NCBI GenBank assembly: GCA_000433135.1
Contig: HF991940.1
Coordinates: 6,838-18,032 of the forward strand
DNA: 11,195 nucleotides
Reading direction: 5' to 3'
From: Clostridium sp. CAG:921
GTDB lineage: Bacteria; Bacillota; Clostridia; TANB77; CAG-465
This document shows, piece by piece, positions 5,205-11,195 of the stretch. A model generated the notes under the pieces. That model was not told the origin of the DNA. It worked only from the letters and a program-made list of their open reading frames with translations, and searched no databases. The number at the start of each line of letters is the position of its first letter. Within the stretch, counting starts at the first letter, position 1. The translations under genes and the position numbers were made by a program.

Positions 5205-6788
5205 ATGGCATATATTTCACTTTATAGAAAATATAGACCAGCAACATTTGAAAGTATAGTAGGACAAGAAAATGTAACAAGAATATTACAAAATCAAATA
5301 AAAAGTGGAAAAATTTCACACGCATACATATTTAGTGGAAGTCGTGGAACTGGGAAAACTAGTGCAGCTAAGGTGTTTGCAAGGGCTATAAACTGTTTAC
5401 ATCCAGTAAATGGTGAACCATGTAATGAATGTGAAGTGTGCAAAAATATACTTGAAGGTAATACTACTGACGTGGTAGAAATGGATGCAGCATCTAATAA
5501 TAGTGTAGAAAATATACGTCAAATAAGGCAAGAAGTGGTGTATGCAACAATAGATGTAAAATATAGAGTATACATAATAGATGAGGTACATATGCTTACT
5601 ACAAGTGCATTTAATGCATTGTTAAAGACATTAGAAGAACCACCAGCAAATGTAGTATTTATACTTGCTACAACTGAGCAACATAAAATTCCTGTGACAA
5701 TATTATCCAGATGTTTAAGGTTTGAATTTAATAAGATATCTGAAAACAATATAAAAAATAGATTAGAGTATGTATTAAAAGAAGAAAATATTAACTATGA
5801 AGAAAAAGCAGTAGGATATATAGCAAAATTAGCCGATGGTGGCATGAGGGATGGACTTAGCATATTGGAAAGGTGTATATCAGAAGTTGATGATGTACTA
5901 AAATATGAAAATGTACTAAATATAATTGGAGCAATAGATGAAGAAATAATAGAAAATATAACAAGTGATATTTTAAATTGTAATAGTATTAACGTTATAA
6001 AATTAATTGACAGCATTGCAGAAAAAGGAAAAGACTTGAGACAATTAAATATGCAAGTAACTGAAGGATTTTTGAATAAACTAGTTTTATCTAATAATAA
6101 TGAAAAAGAAAAATTAGTAAAAATAATTGATAAGTTATCCAAGCTTGATAATGATCTGCGACTCACGACAAAACCAATTATATTATTAAAATCAAATTAT
6201 ATAGAGCTATGTAATTTAAATTTTAATAATGATAGTAATGGTGAAAGAGTAAATGATATTAGTAGTGAAGAAGTTAGAACTTTAAAATTGAAAATTTCAA
6301 ATCTTGAGATAGAAATAGAGAAAATGAAGAAAAAATTAGAAAATAATGCTTCACAATCAAGAAGTGTAAGAAAAGAAGTGGAAGAAAAAAGTACAGGATT
6401 GGATGCAAAAAATCATATAGGATTTACTGAGCAGACAAAAAATGTAAATAATTCTGAAATTAATGAAAAACTTGAAAGGTTTGAAGATGAAGAGTCATTT
6501 AAAAAATTAGTTATTGAACATGGAAAAATAAAAGTTTATTCTTCACTTGCAAGCGCAAATATGTATATGCAGGATGAAAATTTGGTAATAATTACTTCCA
6601 ATTCTTTTGCATATACTGTATTAAATACAAATGAAAGTTTAGATATTATAAAAAAAATATTTGAAGAAGAATTTGGTAATGTAACAAATGTCATTATAAG
6701 ATTAAATGGAATGGAAGAAAGTAACAGTATACCAAAAGTTGAAAAAGAACTTGAAAGTGGTCATACTGACTATACAGAAATTGATTAA
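5205..6788 (+). CDS. dnaX: DNA polymerase III clamp-loader subunit gamma/tau
   Basis: Protein of 527 residues, the ATPase of the clamp loader that opens the beta clamp onto primed DNA. Motifs in order: SLYRKYRP and GQ21 at the N-terminus, Walker A GSRGTGKT (45-52), zinc-binding cysteines C64, C73, C76 and C79, Walker B DEVH (126-129), LEEPP (143-147), and the SRC arginine-finger motif (168-170). After the collar region come a predicted coiled coil (roughly 355-380, LKLKISNLEIEIEKMKKKLEN), a polar linker and a C-terminal domain expected to contact the polymerase. The start at 5205 has AGGGAGG (5191-5197) seven bases upstream; an out-of-frame ATG at 5201 is not used. This site follows the SRP RNA T run almost directly and no separate promoter is visible, so dnaX may depend on readthrough of that terminator. 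No phased slippery heptamer was seen for a short gamma form. Confidence 0.97.
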   Translation: MAYISLYRKYRPATFESIVGQENVTRILQNQIKSGKISHAYIFSGSRGTGKTSAAKVFARAINCLHPVNGEPCNECEVCKNILEGNTTDVVEMDAASNNSVENIRQIRQEVVYATIDVKYRVYIIDEVHMLTTSAFNALLKTLEEPPANVVFILATTEQHKIPVTILSRCLRFEFNKISENNIKNRLEYVLKEENINYEEKAVGYIAKLADGGMRDGLSILERCISEVDDVLKYENVLNIIGAIDEEIIENITSDILNCNSINVIKLIDSIAEKGKDLRQLNMQVTEGFLNKLVLSNNNEKEKLVKIIDKLSKLDNDLRLTTKPIILLKSNYIELCNLNFNNDSNGERVNDISSEEVRTLKLKISNLEIEIEKMKKKLENNASQSRSVRKEVEEKSTGLDAKNHIGFTEQTKNVNNSEINEKLERFEDEESFKKLVIEHGKIKVYSSLASANMYMQDENLVIITSNSFAYTVLNTNESLDIIKKIFEEEFGNVTNVIIRLNGMEESNSIPKVEKELESGHTDYTEID

Positions 6789-6810
6789 CTGGTTATATTT
6801 TTTTAGAGTA

Positions 6811-6839
6811 TTGAAAAATACGCAAAAATATAATATAAT
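6811..6839 (+). promoter_or_regulatory. Promoter of the ybaB-recR pair
   Basis: TTGAAA (6811-6816), 17 bp, TATAAT (6834-6839). A second overlapping TATAAT lies at 6829-6834. No convincing terminator closes dnaX in the 90-bp gap, so readthrough from dnaX is also possible. Confidence 0.7.
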
Positions 6840-6878
6840 CTATTCGTAATTAAAAATATAATTGAAAGGATGGTAAAA

Positions 6879-7211
6879 ATGGCAAAATTTGGTGGATTTC
6901 CAGGTGCTGGAATGGGAAATATGCAAAATATACTAAAACAGGCACAGAAAATGCAAAGAGAAATGCAAGAAAAACAAGAAGAAGTAGCAAAAAAAGAAAT
7001 TGAAACTTCAGCAGGTGGTGGCGCAGTAGTTGTAAAGGCAACAGGTGATAAAGTTATTAAATCAATAACAATAAAAGAAGAAGTTGTTGATAAAGATGAT
7101 GTAGAAATGTTACAAGATTTAATTTTAACTGCTGTAAATGAAGCTTTGAACAAAGCTGATTCTATGATGCAATCAGAACTTGGACAATTTAATATACCAG
7201 GAATGTTTTAG
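6879..7211 (+). CDS. ybaB: YbaB/EbfC-family nucleoid-associated DNA-binding protein
   Basis: Protein of 110 residues beginning [17 protein letters not shown] chose the ATG at 6879 because AAGGA (6866-6870) lies eight bases upstream and because MA-FGG is the usual family start; an ATG at 6870 overlaps that ribosome site. The order is typical of YbaB: a glycine-rich N-terminus, a long helix ([32 protein letters not shown], broken here only for description), a beta region with [17 protein letters not shown], then [17 protein letters not shown] and a C-terminus ending IPGMF. The protein forms dimers that bind DNA with little sequence preference. It lies between dnaX and recR as in Bacillus (yaaK), and recR starts seven bases after its stop, so the two are cotranscribed. 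Confidence 0.95.
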   Translation: MAKFGGFPGAGMGNMQNILKQAQKMQREMQEKQEEVAKKEIETSAGGGAVVVKATGDKVIKSITIKEEVVDKDDVEMLQDLILTAVNEALNKADSMMQSELGQFNIPGMF

Positions 7212-7218
7212 GTGAAAG

Positions 7219-7812
7219 ATGTACTCAGAAACAATAACAAAATTAATAACTCAATTTGAAAAATTGCCTGGAATTGGACATAAGACAGCTGTTAGATTGG
7301 CATTTTTTGTGCTTGAATCTCCGAAGTCTTATGCAGAGGAAATGTCTAAAGTATTAATTGAAGCAAAAGAAAAAGTAAAATTTTGTTCAAAATGTTATAA
7401 TATAACTGAAAGTGATCCTTGTGAAATCTGTTCTAGCAAAAAAAGAGATGAGTCTGTTATATGTGTTGTAGAAAATGTAAAAGATGTAGTTGCAATGGAA
7501 AAAACACATGAATATAGGGGATTATATCACGTGCTTCATGGTTGTATATCTCCAATGAATAATATTACAGCTGGAGATATAAAAATAAAAGAATTGCTTG
7601 AAAGACTCAGTGATGATAAAGTAAAAGAAGTAATTTTGGCTACGAATCCAACTGTTGAGGGAGAAGCTACTGCAATGTATATTGCAAGGCTTATAAAACC
7701 ACTTGGAATTAGAGTTAGTAGAATTGCACATGGAATACCTGTTGGTGGAGATCTTGAGTATACAGATGAAATTACTATTATAAAAGCTTTAGAAGGCAGA
7801 AGAGATATGTAA
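7219..7812 (+). CDS. recR: Recombination mediator RecR
   Basis: Protein of 197 residues, normal length. The N-terminal helix-hairpin-helix contains [18 protein letters not shown] (13-30). A zinc finger follows with C56, C59, C68 and C71. The Toprim domain has E85 in VVENVKD, then HGCISPM where most members have HG-ISP, and [14 protein letters not shown]. RecR forms ring-shaped tetramers and, with RecO and RecF, loads RecA on single-stranded gaps. The ribosome site AGGTG (7210-7214) overlaps the ybaB stop, giving translational linkage. A strong hairpin terminator starts six bases after the stop codon. Confidence 0.97.
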   Translation: MYSETITKLITQFEKLPGIGHKTAVRLAFFVLESPKSYAEEMSKVLIEAKEKVKFCSKCYNITESDPCEICSSKKRDESVICVVENVKDVVAMEKTHEYRGLYHVLHGCISPMNNITAGDIKIKELLERLSDDKVKEVILATNPTVEGEATAMYIARLIKPLGIRVSRIAHGIPVGGDLEYTDEITIIKALEGRRDM

Positions 7813-7817
7813 AAATA

Positions 7818-7850
7818 AAAATAGGTGGACGAGGAATATCCACCTATTTT
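7818..7850 (+). terminator. Intrinsic terminator of the ybaB-recR unit
   Basis: AAAATAGGTGGA (7818-7829) pairs perfectly over 12 bp with TCCACCTATTTT (7839-7850) around a 9-base loop. The T tract is short (TTTT then GCTT), so some readthrough is possible. The A-rich left side also lets it work on the other strand. Confidence 0.85.
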
Positions 7851-7888
7851 GCTTATGCTCCGCTAAGGTCATCAGCACCCAGCATAAG
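7851..7888. other. Second, GC-richer hairpin after recR
   Basis: CTTATGCT (7852-7859) pairs with AGCATAAG (7881-7888) around a 21-base, comparatively GC-rich loop containing CCGCTAAGGTCATCAGCACC. A short T-rich stretch follows. It may back up the preceding terminator or be a separate structured element. Its base composition stands out from the surrounding DNA. No coding potential is seen. Confidence 0.4.
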
Positions 7889-7910
7889 TTTAAATTTAAT
7901 ATATTAAAAA

Positions 7911-7922
7911 CTATGATCATAG
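7911..7922. promoter_or_regulatory. Perfect 12-bp palindrome CTATGATCATAG upstream of murI
   Basis: The palindrome lies 54 bp before the chosen murI start, in a gap whose AT-rich -10-like sequences (TATAAA, TATACA) do not define a clear promoter. It could be an operator; chance is possible. Confidence 0.25.
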
Positions 7923-7975
7923 CTACTATTATTATTAACAAATATATAAATATTATACATATGGAGGATAAAAAA

Positions 7976-8785
7976 GTGAAAAAAATTAAAATAGGATTTT
8001 TAGATTCTGGTCTTGGAGGAATTACAGTATTAAAGGAAGCAATGAAAAGTGTAAAAGCGGATTATATATATTATGGTGATAATAAAAATTCACCGTACGG
8101 TATAAAAGAAAAAGAAATAGTGAAAAAATATGTATTTAATGCTGTTGAAGTCCTAATTCAAAAAGGTTGCACTATTGTAGTTATAGCATGTAATACTGCT
8201 ACTAGTATTGCAGTAGATGAATTAAGAAGAAAATATAAAAATATTTGTATAATAGGGACTGAGCCTGCAATTAAGGTGGCATTTGACAGTAAGAATTTTA
8301 CTAAAGCTATAATTTGTGCAACAACCCTTACTTTAAAGGAAGAAAAACTAAATAACTTAATAAAGAGACTAAATATTGTGGATAATGTGGACAAACTTGC
8401 TCTTGATGATCTTGTAAAGTTTATAGAGAACGGGAATTATATAAAAAGCGATGAAATTACTAAATATCTAAAACAAAAATTTAAAAAATTTGATCTTGAA
8501 AGATATAGCCACGTTGTACTTGGATGTACACATTTTCCAATTCTTAAAGAATATTTTGAATTGATTTTGCCAAAAAATGTAAAAATAGTAGATGGTAACA
8601 AGGGAATTTCACTAAATATTAAAAAACATGTTGAGGAAAGTAACAAGGATTATTTTGAAAATTTTGAATTTTATAATAGTATAAAAAGTAGTGTTAGCTT
8701 GATTACAACAAAAAGCAGTAAAACATTTATTGATAATTTTAGAAGAATTTCTCAAATACAGGAATTTGATGTAGAAGTTATATAG
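7976..8785 (+). CDS. murI: Glutamate racemase
   Basis: Protein of 269 residues from the GTG at 7976. GGAGG (7963-7967) lies eight bases upstream, and the family N-terminus K-IGF-DSGLGG-TVL begins right there; upstream in-frame ATGs at 7913 and 7961 would add an untypical leader. Landmarks are D10-S11, GDNKNSPYG (34-42), ACNTAT with catalytic C72, and LGCTHFP with catalytic C184 and H186. The two cysteines act as opposed acid and base to interconvert L- and D-glutamate, supplying D-glutamate to MurD for peptidoglycan. GTEPAIKVA (94-102) replaces the more usual P-P-A pattern but keeps the E-P-A-I form seen in many Firmicutes. Aspartate racemase is less likely given these motifs. The WalRK-type genes follow after a 172-bp regulatory gap. 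Confidence 0.93.
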   Translation: MKKIKIGFLDSGLGGITVLKEAMKSVKADYIYYGDNKNSPYGIKEKEIVKKYVFNAVEVLIQKGCTIVVIACNTATSIAVDELRRKYKNICIIGTEPAIKVAFDSKNFTKAIICATTLTLKEEKLNNLIKRLNIVDNVDKLALDDLVKFIENGNYIKSDEITKYLKQKFKKFDLERYSHVVLGCTHFPILKEYFELILPKNVKIVDGNKGISLNIKKHVEESNKDYFENFEFYNSIKSSVSLITTKSSKTFIDNFRRISQIQEFDVEVI

Positions 8786-8793
8786 TATGCTAT

Positions 8794-8893
8794 TGTAACA
8801 AATATGTTTCAACTATTACGAATGTTAAAATTTGGTTATAACAAGGTTACATCAAAATTACAAAAATTACAAAAAAATTAAAATTATTTAACA
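8794..8893. promoter_or_regulatory. Cluster of WalR/PhoP-type boxes upstream of the response regulator gene
   Basis: The minus strand of 8846-8862 reads TGTAAT-N5-TGTAAC, a perfect match to the WalR motif TGTWAH-N5-TGTWAH. Two more sites have one mismatch each: plus strand 8794-8810 (TGTAAC-N5-TGTTTC) and minus strand 8877-8893 (TGTTAA-N5-TTTAAT). An extra half-site ATTACA is at 8866-8871. All lie upstream of the -35 at 8900. PhoP boxes (TTAACA-like repeats at 11 bp) look nearly the same, so the motif does not separate WalR from PhoP. Confidence 0.55.
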
Positions 8894-8899
8894 AAAGTG

Positions 8900-8928
8900 T
8901 AGAATATTTTTTTTTTACATGGTATAAT
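8900..8928 (+). promoter_or_regulatory. Extended -10 promoter of the response regulator gene
   Basis: TATAAT (8923-8928) is preceded by TGG (8920-8922), giving an extended -10, with a weak TAGAAT -35 (8900-8905) at 17 bp. A run of T fills much of the spacer. A poor -35 next to activator-type boxes suits a promoter helped by a response regulator. Confidence 0.65.
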
Positions 8929-8957
8929 TGTTTTAGCAAAATGATGAGGTGTTATAT

Positions 8958-9659
8958 ATGAATGATAAAAAAATATTGATAGTTGACGATGAAAAACCTA
9001 TCGTGGATATTTTGAAGTTTAACCTAGAAAAAGAAGGATTTTCAACAGCTGTTGCATATGATGGTGAGGAAGCTATAAATTTAGCTCTATCAATAAGACC
9101 TGATTTAATCTTACTAGATTTGATGTTGCCAAAGGTAGATGGATTTAATGTTTGTAAAGAACTTAGAAAGAGCCTTATTTGTCCAATTATAATGCTAACT
9201 GCAAAAGAAGAGGTAGTAGACAAAATTATTGGCCTTGAGTTAGGTGCAGATGATTATATGACTAAGCCTTTTAGTATAAGAGAAGTAATAGCAAGAGTAA
9301 AGGCAAATTTAAGAAGACATACCCTACCAGATCAAGAAGAAAAGAAAATAAAATCAGATAAAAAAATTCATATTAAAGATATGGTTGTAGATGCAGAAAA
9401 GTATATTGCAGTAATAGGTGATAAAAAAATAGATTTAACGGTTAAAGAATTTGAATTGCTAAAGATGCTGTCTTCTCAGCCAGATCAGGTATTTACAAGA
9501 GAACAAATTTTAAAAGGCGTATGGGGATATGATTTTTATGGTGATGCCAGAACTGTTGATGTTACAGTAAGACGTTTGAGAGAAAAAATTGAAAAAAATC
9601 CGGCTGATCCACAATACGTACAAACAAAAAGAGGAATGGGATATTATATATCTGAATGA
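8958..9659 (+). CDS. walR: OmpR-family response regulator, WalR/PhoP type
   Basis: Protein of 233 residues from the ATG at 8958, with GAGGTG (8946-8951) six bases upstream; an upstream in-frame GTG at 8949 lies in that site. The receiver domain has acidic D10-D11, phosphorylated D54 in LLDLMLP, T81 in MLTAK, and K103 in TKPF. LGLELGADDY- and IARVKANLRR-like stretches (here IIGLELGADDYMTKPF and VIARVKANLRRH) match WalR closely. The C-terminal winged helix has DLTVKEFELLKML, FTREQILKGVWGYDF and RTVDVTVRRLREKIE, ending in a KRGMGYYI wing. It would bind direct-repeat boxes and, if WalR, control wall hydrolases. The kinase gene follows 109 bp downstream. Function class is firm; the WalR rather than PhoP name rests on sequence likeness and the upstream boxes. 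Confidence 0.9.
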   Translation: MNDKKILIVDDEKPIVDILKFNLEKEGFSTAVAYDGEEAINLALSIRPDLILLDLMLPKVDGFNVCKELRKSLICPIIMLTAKEEVVDKIIGLELGADDYMTKPFSIREVIARVKANLRRHTLPDQEEKKIKSDKKIHIKDMVVDAEKYIAVIGDKKIDLTVKEFELLKMLSSQPDQVFTREQILKGVWGYDFYGDARTVDVTVRRLREKIEKNPADPQYVQTKRGMGYYISE

Positions 9660-9706
9660 ATCTGAAATGTTTTATTTACTTGTTATATTTTTCTAATATT
9701 TACAAT

Positions 9707-9739
9707 AAAGAAGAAAGGCATCTTGTACTTTCTTTTTTT
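9707..9739 (+). terminator. Terminator-like hairpin between regulator and kinase genes
   Basis: AAGAAAG (9711-9717) pairs with CTTTCTT (9728-9734) around a 10-base loop. The stem can extend through one G-U pair to 11 bp (9707-9738) at the cost of the T run (9735-9739) that otherwise follows it. This would lower kinase expression relative to the regulator. A possible separate kinase promoter (TTGTTA 9680-9685, 15-bp spacer, TACAAT 9701-9706) is weak. Confidence 0.5.
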
Positions 9740-9768
9740 AGGTTTTAATTTAAGAAAGGGGAATAGTA

Positions 9769-11151
9769 GTGAAAGTATCTATAAAAACTTGTTTGACACT
9801 TTTTGTAGTAACAATAGATATTATTGTATTTATGACAGTACTTTTTTTACCAAGTGATATTATAAATAAAGATAATATATTTGCAGTATCTAATTTTATT
9901 GTATTGTTTATTCTTATACTTTTTAGTATTATTCCTGCTCTTATAATTTCAAGAATGATTACATATCCTTTAAAAAGAATCGATAGAACAATGAAAACTG
10001 TTGCAACTGGTAAGATTGTAGATGTTAAGCATTTAAAAAATTATGAAAATTTTACAGAAATTTCTGACACAATAATTGCATATACTCAAATGATGGAAAC
10101 TATTAAAAAGAATAATTTTGATTTAAATAGTCAACAAAGTAAAACAGAAATAATATTAGAACATATGGCTGATGGAGTTATAGCCTTTTCAATAACAGAA
10201 CAGGTAGTACATATGAATAAATCTGCAATGCGACTTTTAAACGTTAATAACAAGGAAGATACATTTGAAAAAATAATGAAAAAACTTAACTTAGATATAC
10301 AATTTGACAAAATTATGTATTTACCAAATTATAAAAGTATTGAATTGACTGTTACAGTAGAAGAAAATGACTTAAATATTGTATTCGTACCATTTTTTAA
10401 TGATAGATTAAGCCCTATGGGGGTTATAATGATGATTCGTGATATAACAGAAAGCATGAGACTTGATAACATGAGAAAAGAATTTGTTGCAAACGTATCA
10501 CATGAATTAAAGACACCACTTACTTCAATTAAAGGGTACTCTGAAACAATAATAAATGGAGATTTAACATATCAAGAAATTGTAAGATTTTCAAAAGTAA
10601 TTAATCAGGAAGCAACTAGAATGGGACGACTTGTTGCAGATTTGTTACAACTATCTAGATTTGATGATAAGAAAATTACAATGAACAAGACATTGTTTTC
10701 AATTGATCAAATGGCTCTTAATGTATGTGAAAAAATGCAATTTTCTGCTAGAGAAAAAAATCATAAATTAGAGTGCATAATAACTGTAAGACCACCTGAA
10801 GTATACGCAGATAAAGATTCGATAGAGCAAGTGTTTGTAAATATTATAAGTAACAGTATAAAATATACGCCAGAGGGGGGTATAATAAAAGTATATGTCG
10901 GAGCAATAAATGGAACTGCATATATAAAATTTATTGATAATGGTATTGGAATACCTGCTAAGGATTTAAATAGGATATTTGAAAGATTTTATAGAGTCGA
11001 TAAAGCAAGATCTAGAAAGATGGGTGGCACAGGTCTTGGTCTTTCAATTGTAAAGGAAATTATCGATGGAAATAATGGAACCATAGATATACATAGCCAA
11101 GTAAATAAAGGAACTGAGGTAGTTATAACATTACCAACTAAGAAAGAATAA
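9769..11151 (+). CDS. walK: Sensor histidine kinase, WalK/PhoR type, with a minimal extracytoplasmic loop
   Basis: Protein of 460 residues starting with GTG; AAGGGG (9756-9761) is seven bases upstream. Two membrane segments (about 8-27 and 39-61) enclose a loop of only about 12 residues, so there is no outside sensor domain. A HAMP-type linker follows (SRMITYPLKRIDRTMKTVATG), then a PAS domain (about 128-230, LEHMADGVIAFS to MMIRDITESM). The HisKA domain has phospho-acceptor H245 in VSHELKTPLTSIKGY. The ATPase domain shows the N box with N358 and N362, the D390-N-G-I-G-I-P box, F boxes in RIFERFYRVDKARS, and GGTGLGLSIV from 419. It should phosphorylate the regulator encoded upstream. Sensing is probably by the PAS domain, the membrane or a partner protein. 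Another gene starts 24 bp after its stop. Confidence 0.9.
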   Translation: MKVSIKTCLTLFVVTIDIIVFMTVLFLPSDIINKDNIFAVSNFIVLFILILFSIIPALIISRMITYPLKRIDRTMKTVATGKIVDVKHLKNYENFTEISDTIIAYTQMMETIKKNNFDLNSQQSKTEIILEHMADGVIAFSITEQVVHMNKSAMRLLNVNNKEDTFEKIMKKLNLDIQFDKIMYLPNYKSIELTVTVEENDLNIVFVPFFNDRLSPMGVIMMIRDITESMRLDNMRKEFVANVSHELKTPLTSIKGYSETIINGDLTYQEIVRFSKVINQEATRMGRLVADLLQLSRFDDKKITMNKTLFSIDQMALNVCEKMQFSAREKNHKLECIITVRPPEVYADKDSIEQVFVNIISNSIKYTPEGGIIKVYVGAINGTAYIKFIDNGIGIPAKDLNRIFERFYRVDKARSRKMGGTGLGLSIVKEIIDGNNGTIDIHSQVNKGTEVVITLPTKKE

Positions 11152-11175
11152 AGTGGACTTTGAGAAGGAGAAAAA

Positions 11176-11195
11176 ATGAAATATTTTGATACACA
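11176..11195 (+). CDS. Start of a further gene, cut by the window edge
   Basis: ATG at 11176 with ribosome site GAAGGAG (11164-11170) five bases upstream. Only six codons are visible (MKYFDT). The 24-bp gap to the kinase gene and lack of a terminator suggest one operon. In Bacillus the next gene is walH, but six residues cannot support or exclude any identity. Confidence 0.6.

Noticed and set aside
5795..6166. Long open frames on the minus strand inside dnaX, ybaB and other genes (for example 5795-6166 and 6803-7153).
   Set aside because: They are antisense to well-supported genes, have low-complexity Ser/Phe/Ile-rich products and no ribosome sites that I could see; they come from AT-rich codon bias.
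6330..6391. Runs of six A in dnaX (6330-6335 and 6385-6390) as programmed frameshift sites for a short gamma subunit.
   Set aside because: Neither run is phased as the A-AAA-AAG type of slippery heptamer in the dnaX reading frame, and no strong hairpin was seen behind them.
6808..6821. Small hairpin GTATT-GAAA-AATAC as a dnaX terminator.
   Set aside because: The stem is five weak pairs, no T run follows, and it overlaps the -35 of the ybaB promoter.
7913..7975. N-terminal extension of glutamate racemase from the ATG at 7913.
   Set aside because: It lacks a ribosome site, contains the murI ribosome site itself, and the family sequence begins at the GTG at 7976.

Overview
The window looks like chromosome of a low-GC Clostridia-type Bacillota. 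It is very AT-rich, uses AGA-type arginine codons and strong GGAGG ribosome sites, and carries the Firmicutes order SRP RNA - dnaX - ybaB - recR followed by murI and a WalRK-type two-component system. No species can be named from the sequence.

Left part (1 to about 4260) is accessory DNA. A divergently transcribed, truncated XRE-type regulator (1-160) faces a run of three + strand genes that each carry a nuclease signature. These are a PD-(D/E)XK protein with a DUF5655-like C-terminus (288-1181), a PD-(D/E)XK/NERD-like nuclease fused to a DUF2075-type SF1 helicase (1313-2812), and an HNH-type zinc protein (2839-3696). A convergent small hypothetical gene follows (3721-4011). The 358-bp gap after it holds inverted and direct repeats, then a 16-base exact copy of the initiator tRNA anticodon region (4242-4257). 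I read this gap as a likely right-hand edge of an integrated or decayed island. The block has the look of an antiphage or restriction-associated cassette; that is inference.

Middle part (4315-7850) is core genome: a membrane-anchored protein of unknown function, the small SRP RNA gene with its own promoter and terminator, dnaX, ybaB and recR, closed by a strong hairpin terminator. ybaB and recR are 7 bases apart, and ybaB has its own promoter inside the dnaX-ybaB gap. These genes serve replication, recombination repair and protein targeting.

Right part (7851-11195) concerns the cell wall: glutamate racemase (D-glutamate for peptidoglycan), then a WalR/PhoP-type response regulator and a WalK-type kinase. 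The regulator has a good extended -10 promoter. Upstream of it lies a perfect match to the published WalR motif TGTWAH-N5-TGTWAH, so autoregulation is plausible. A terminator-like hairpin sits between regulator and kinase, and a further gene begins at 11176 and runs off the window.

Several starts were chosen at internal codons because the Shine-Dalgarno sequence fits only them: 1313, 6879, 7976 (GTG) and 8958.
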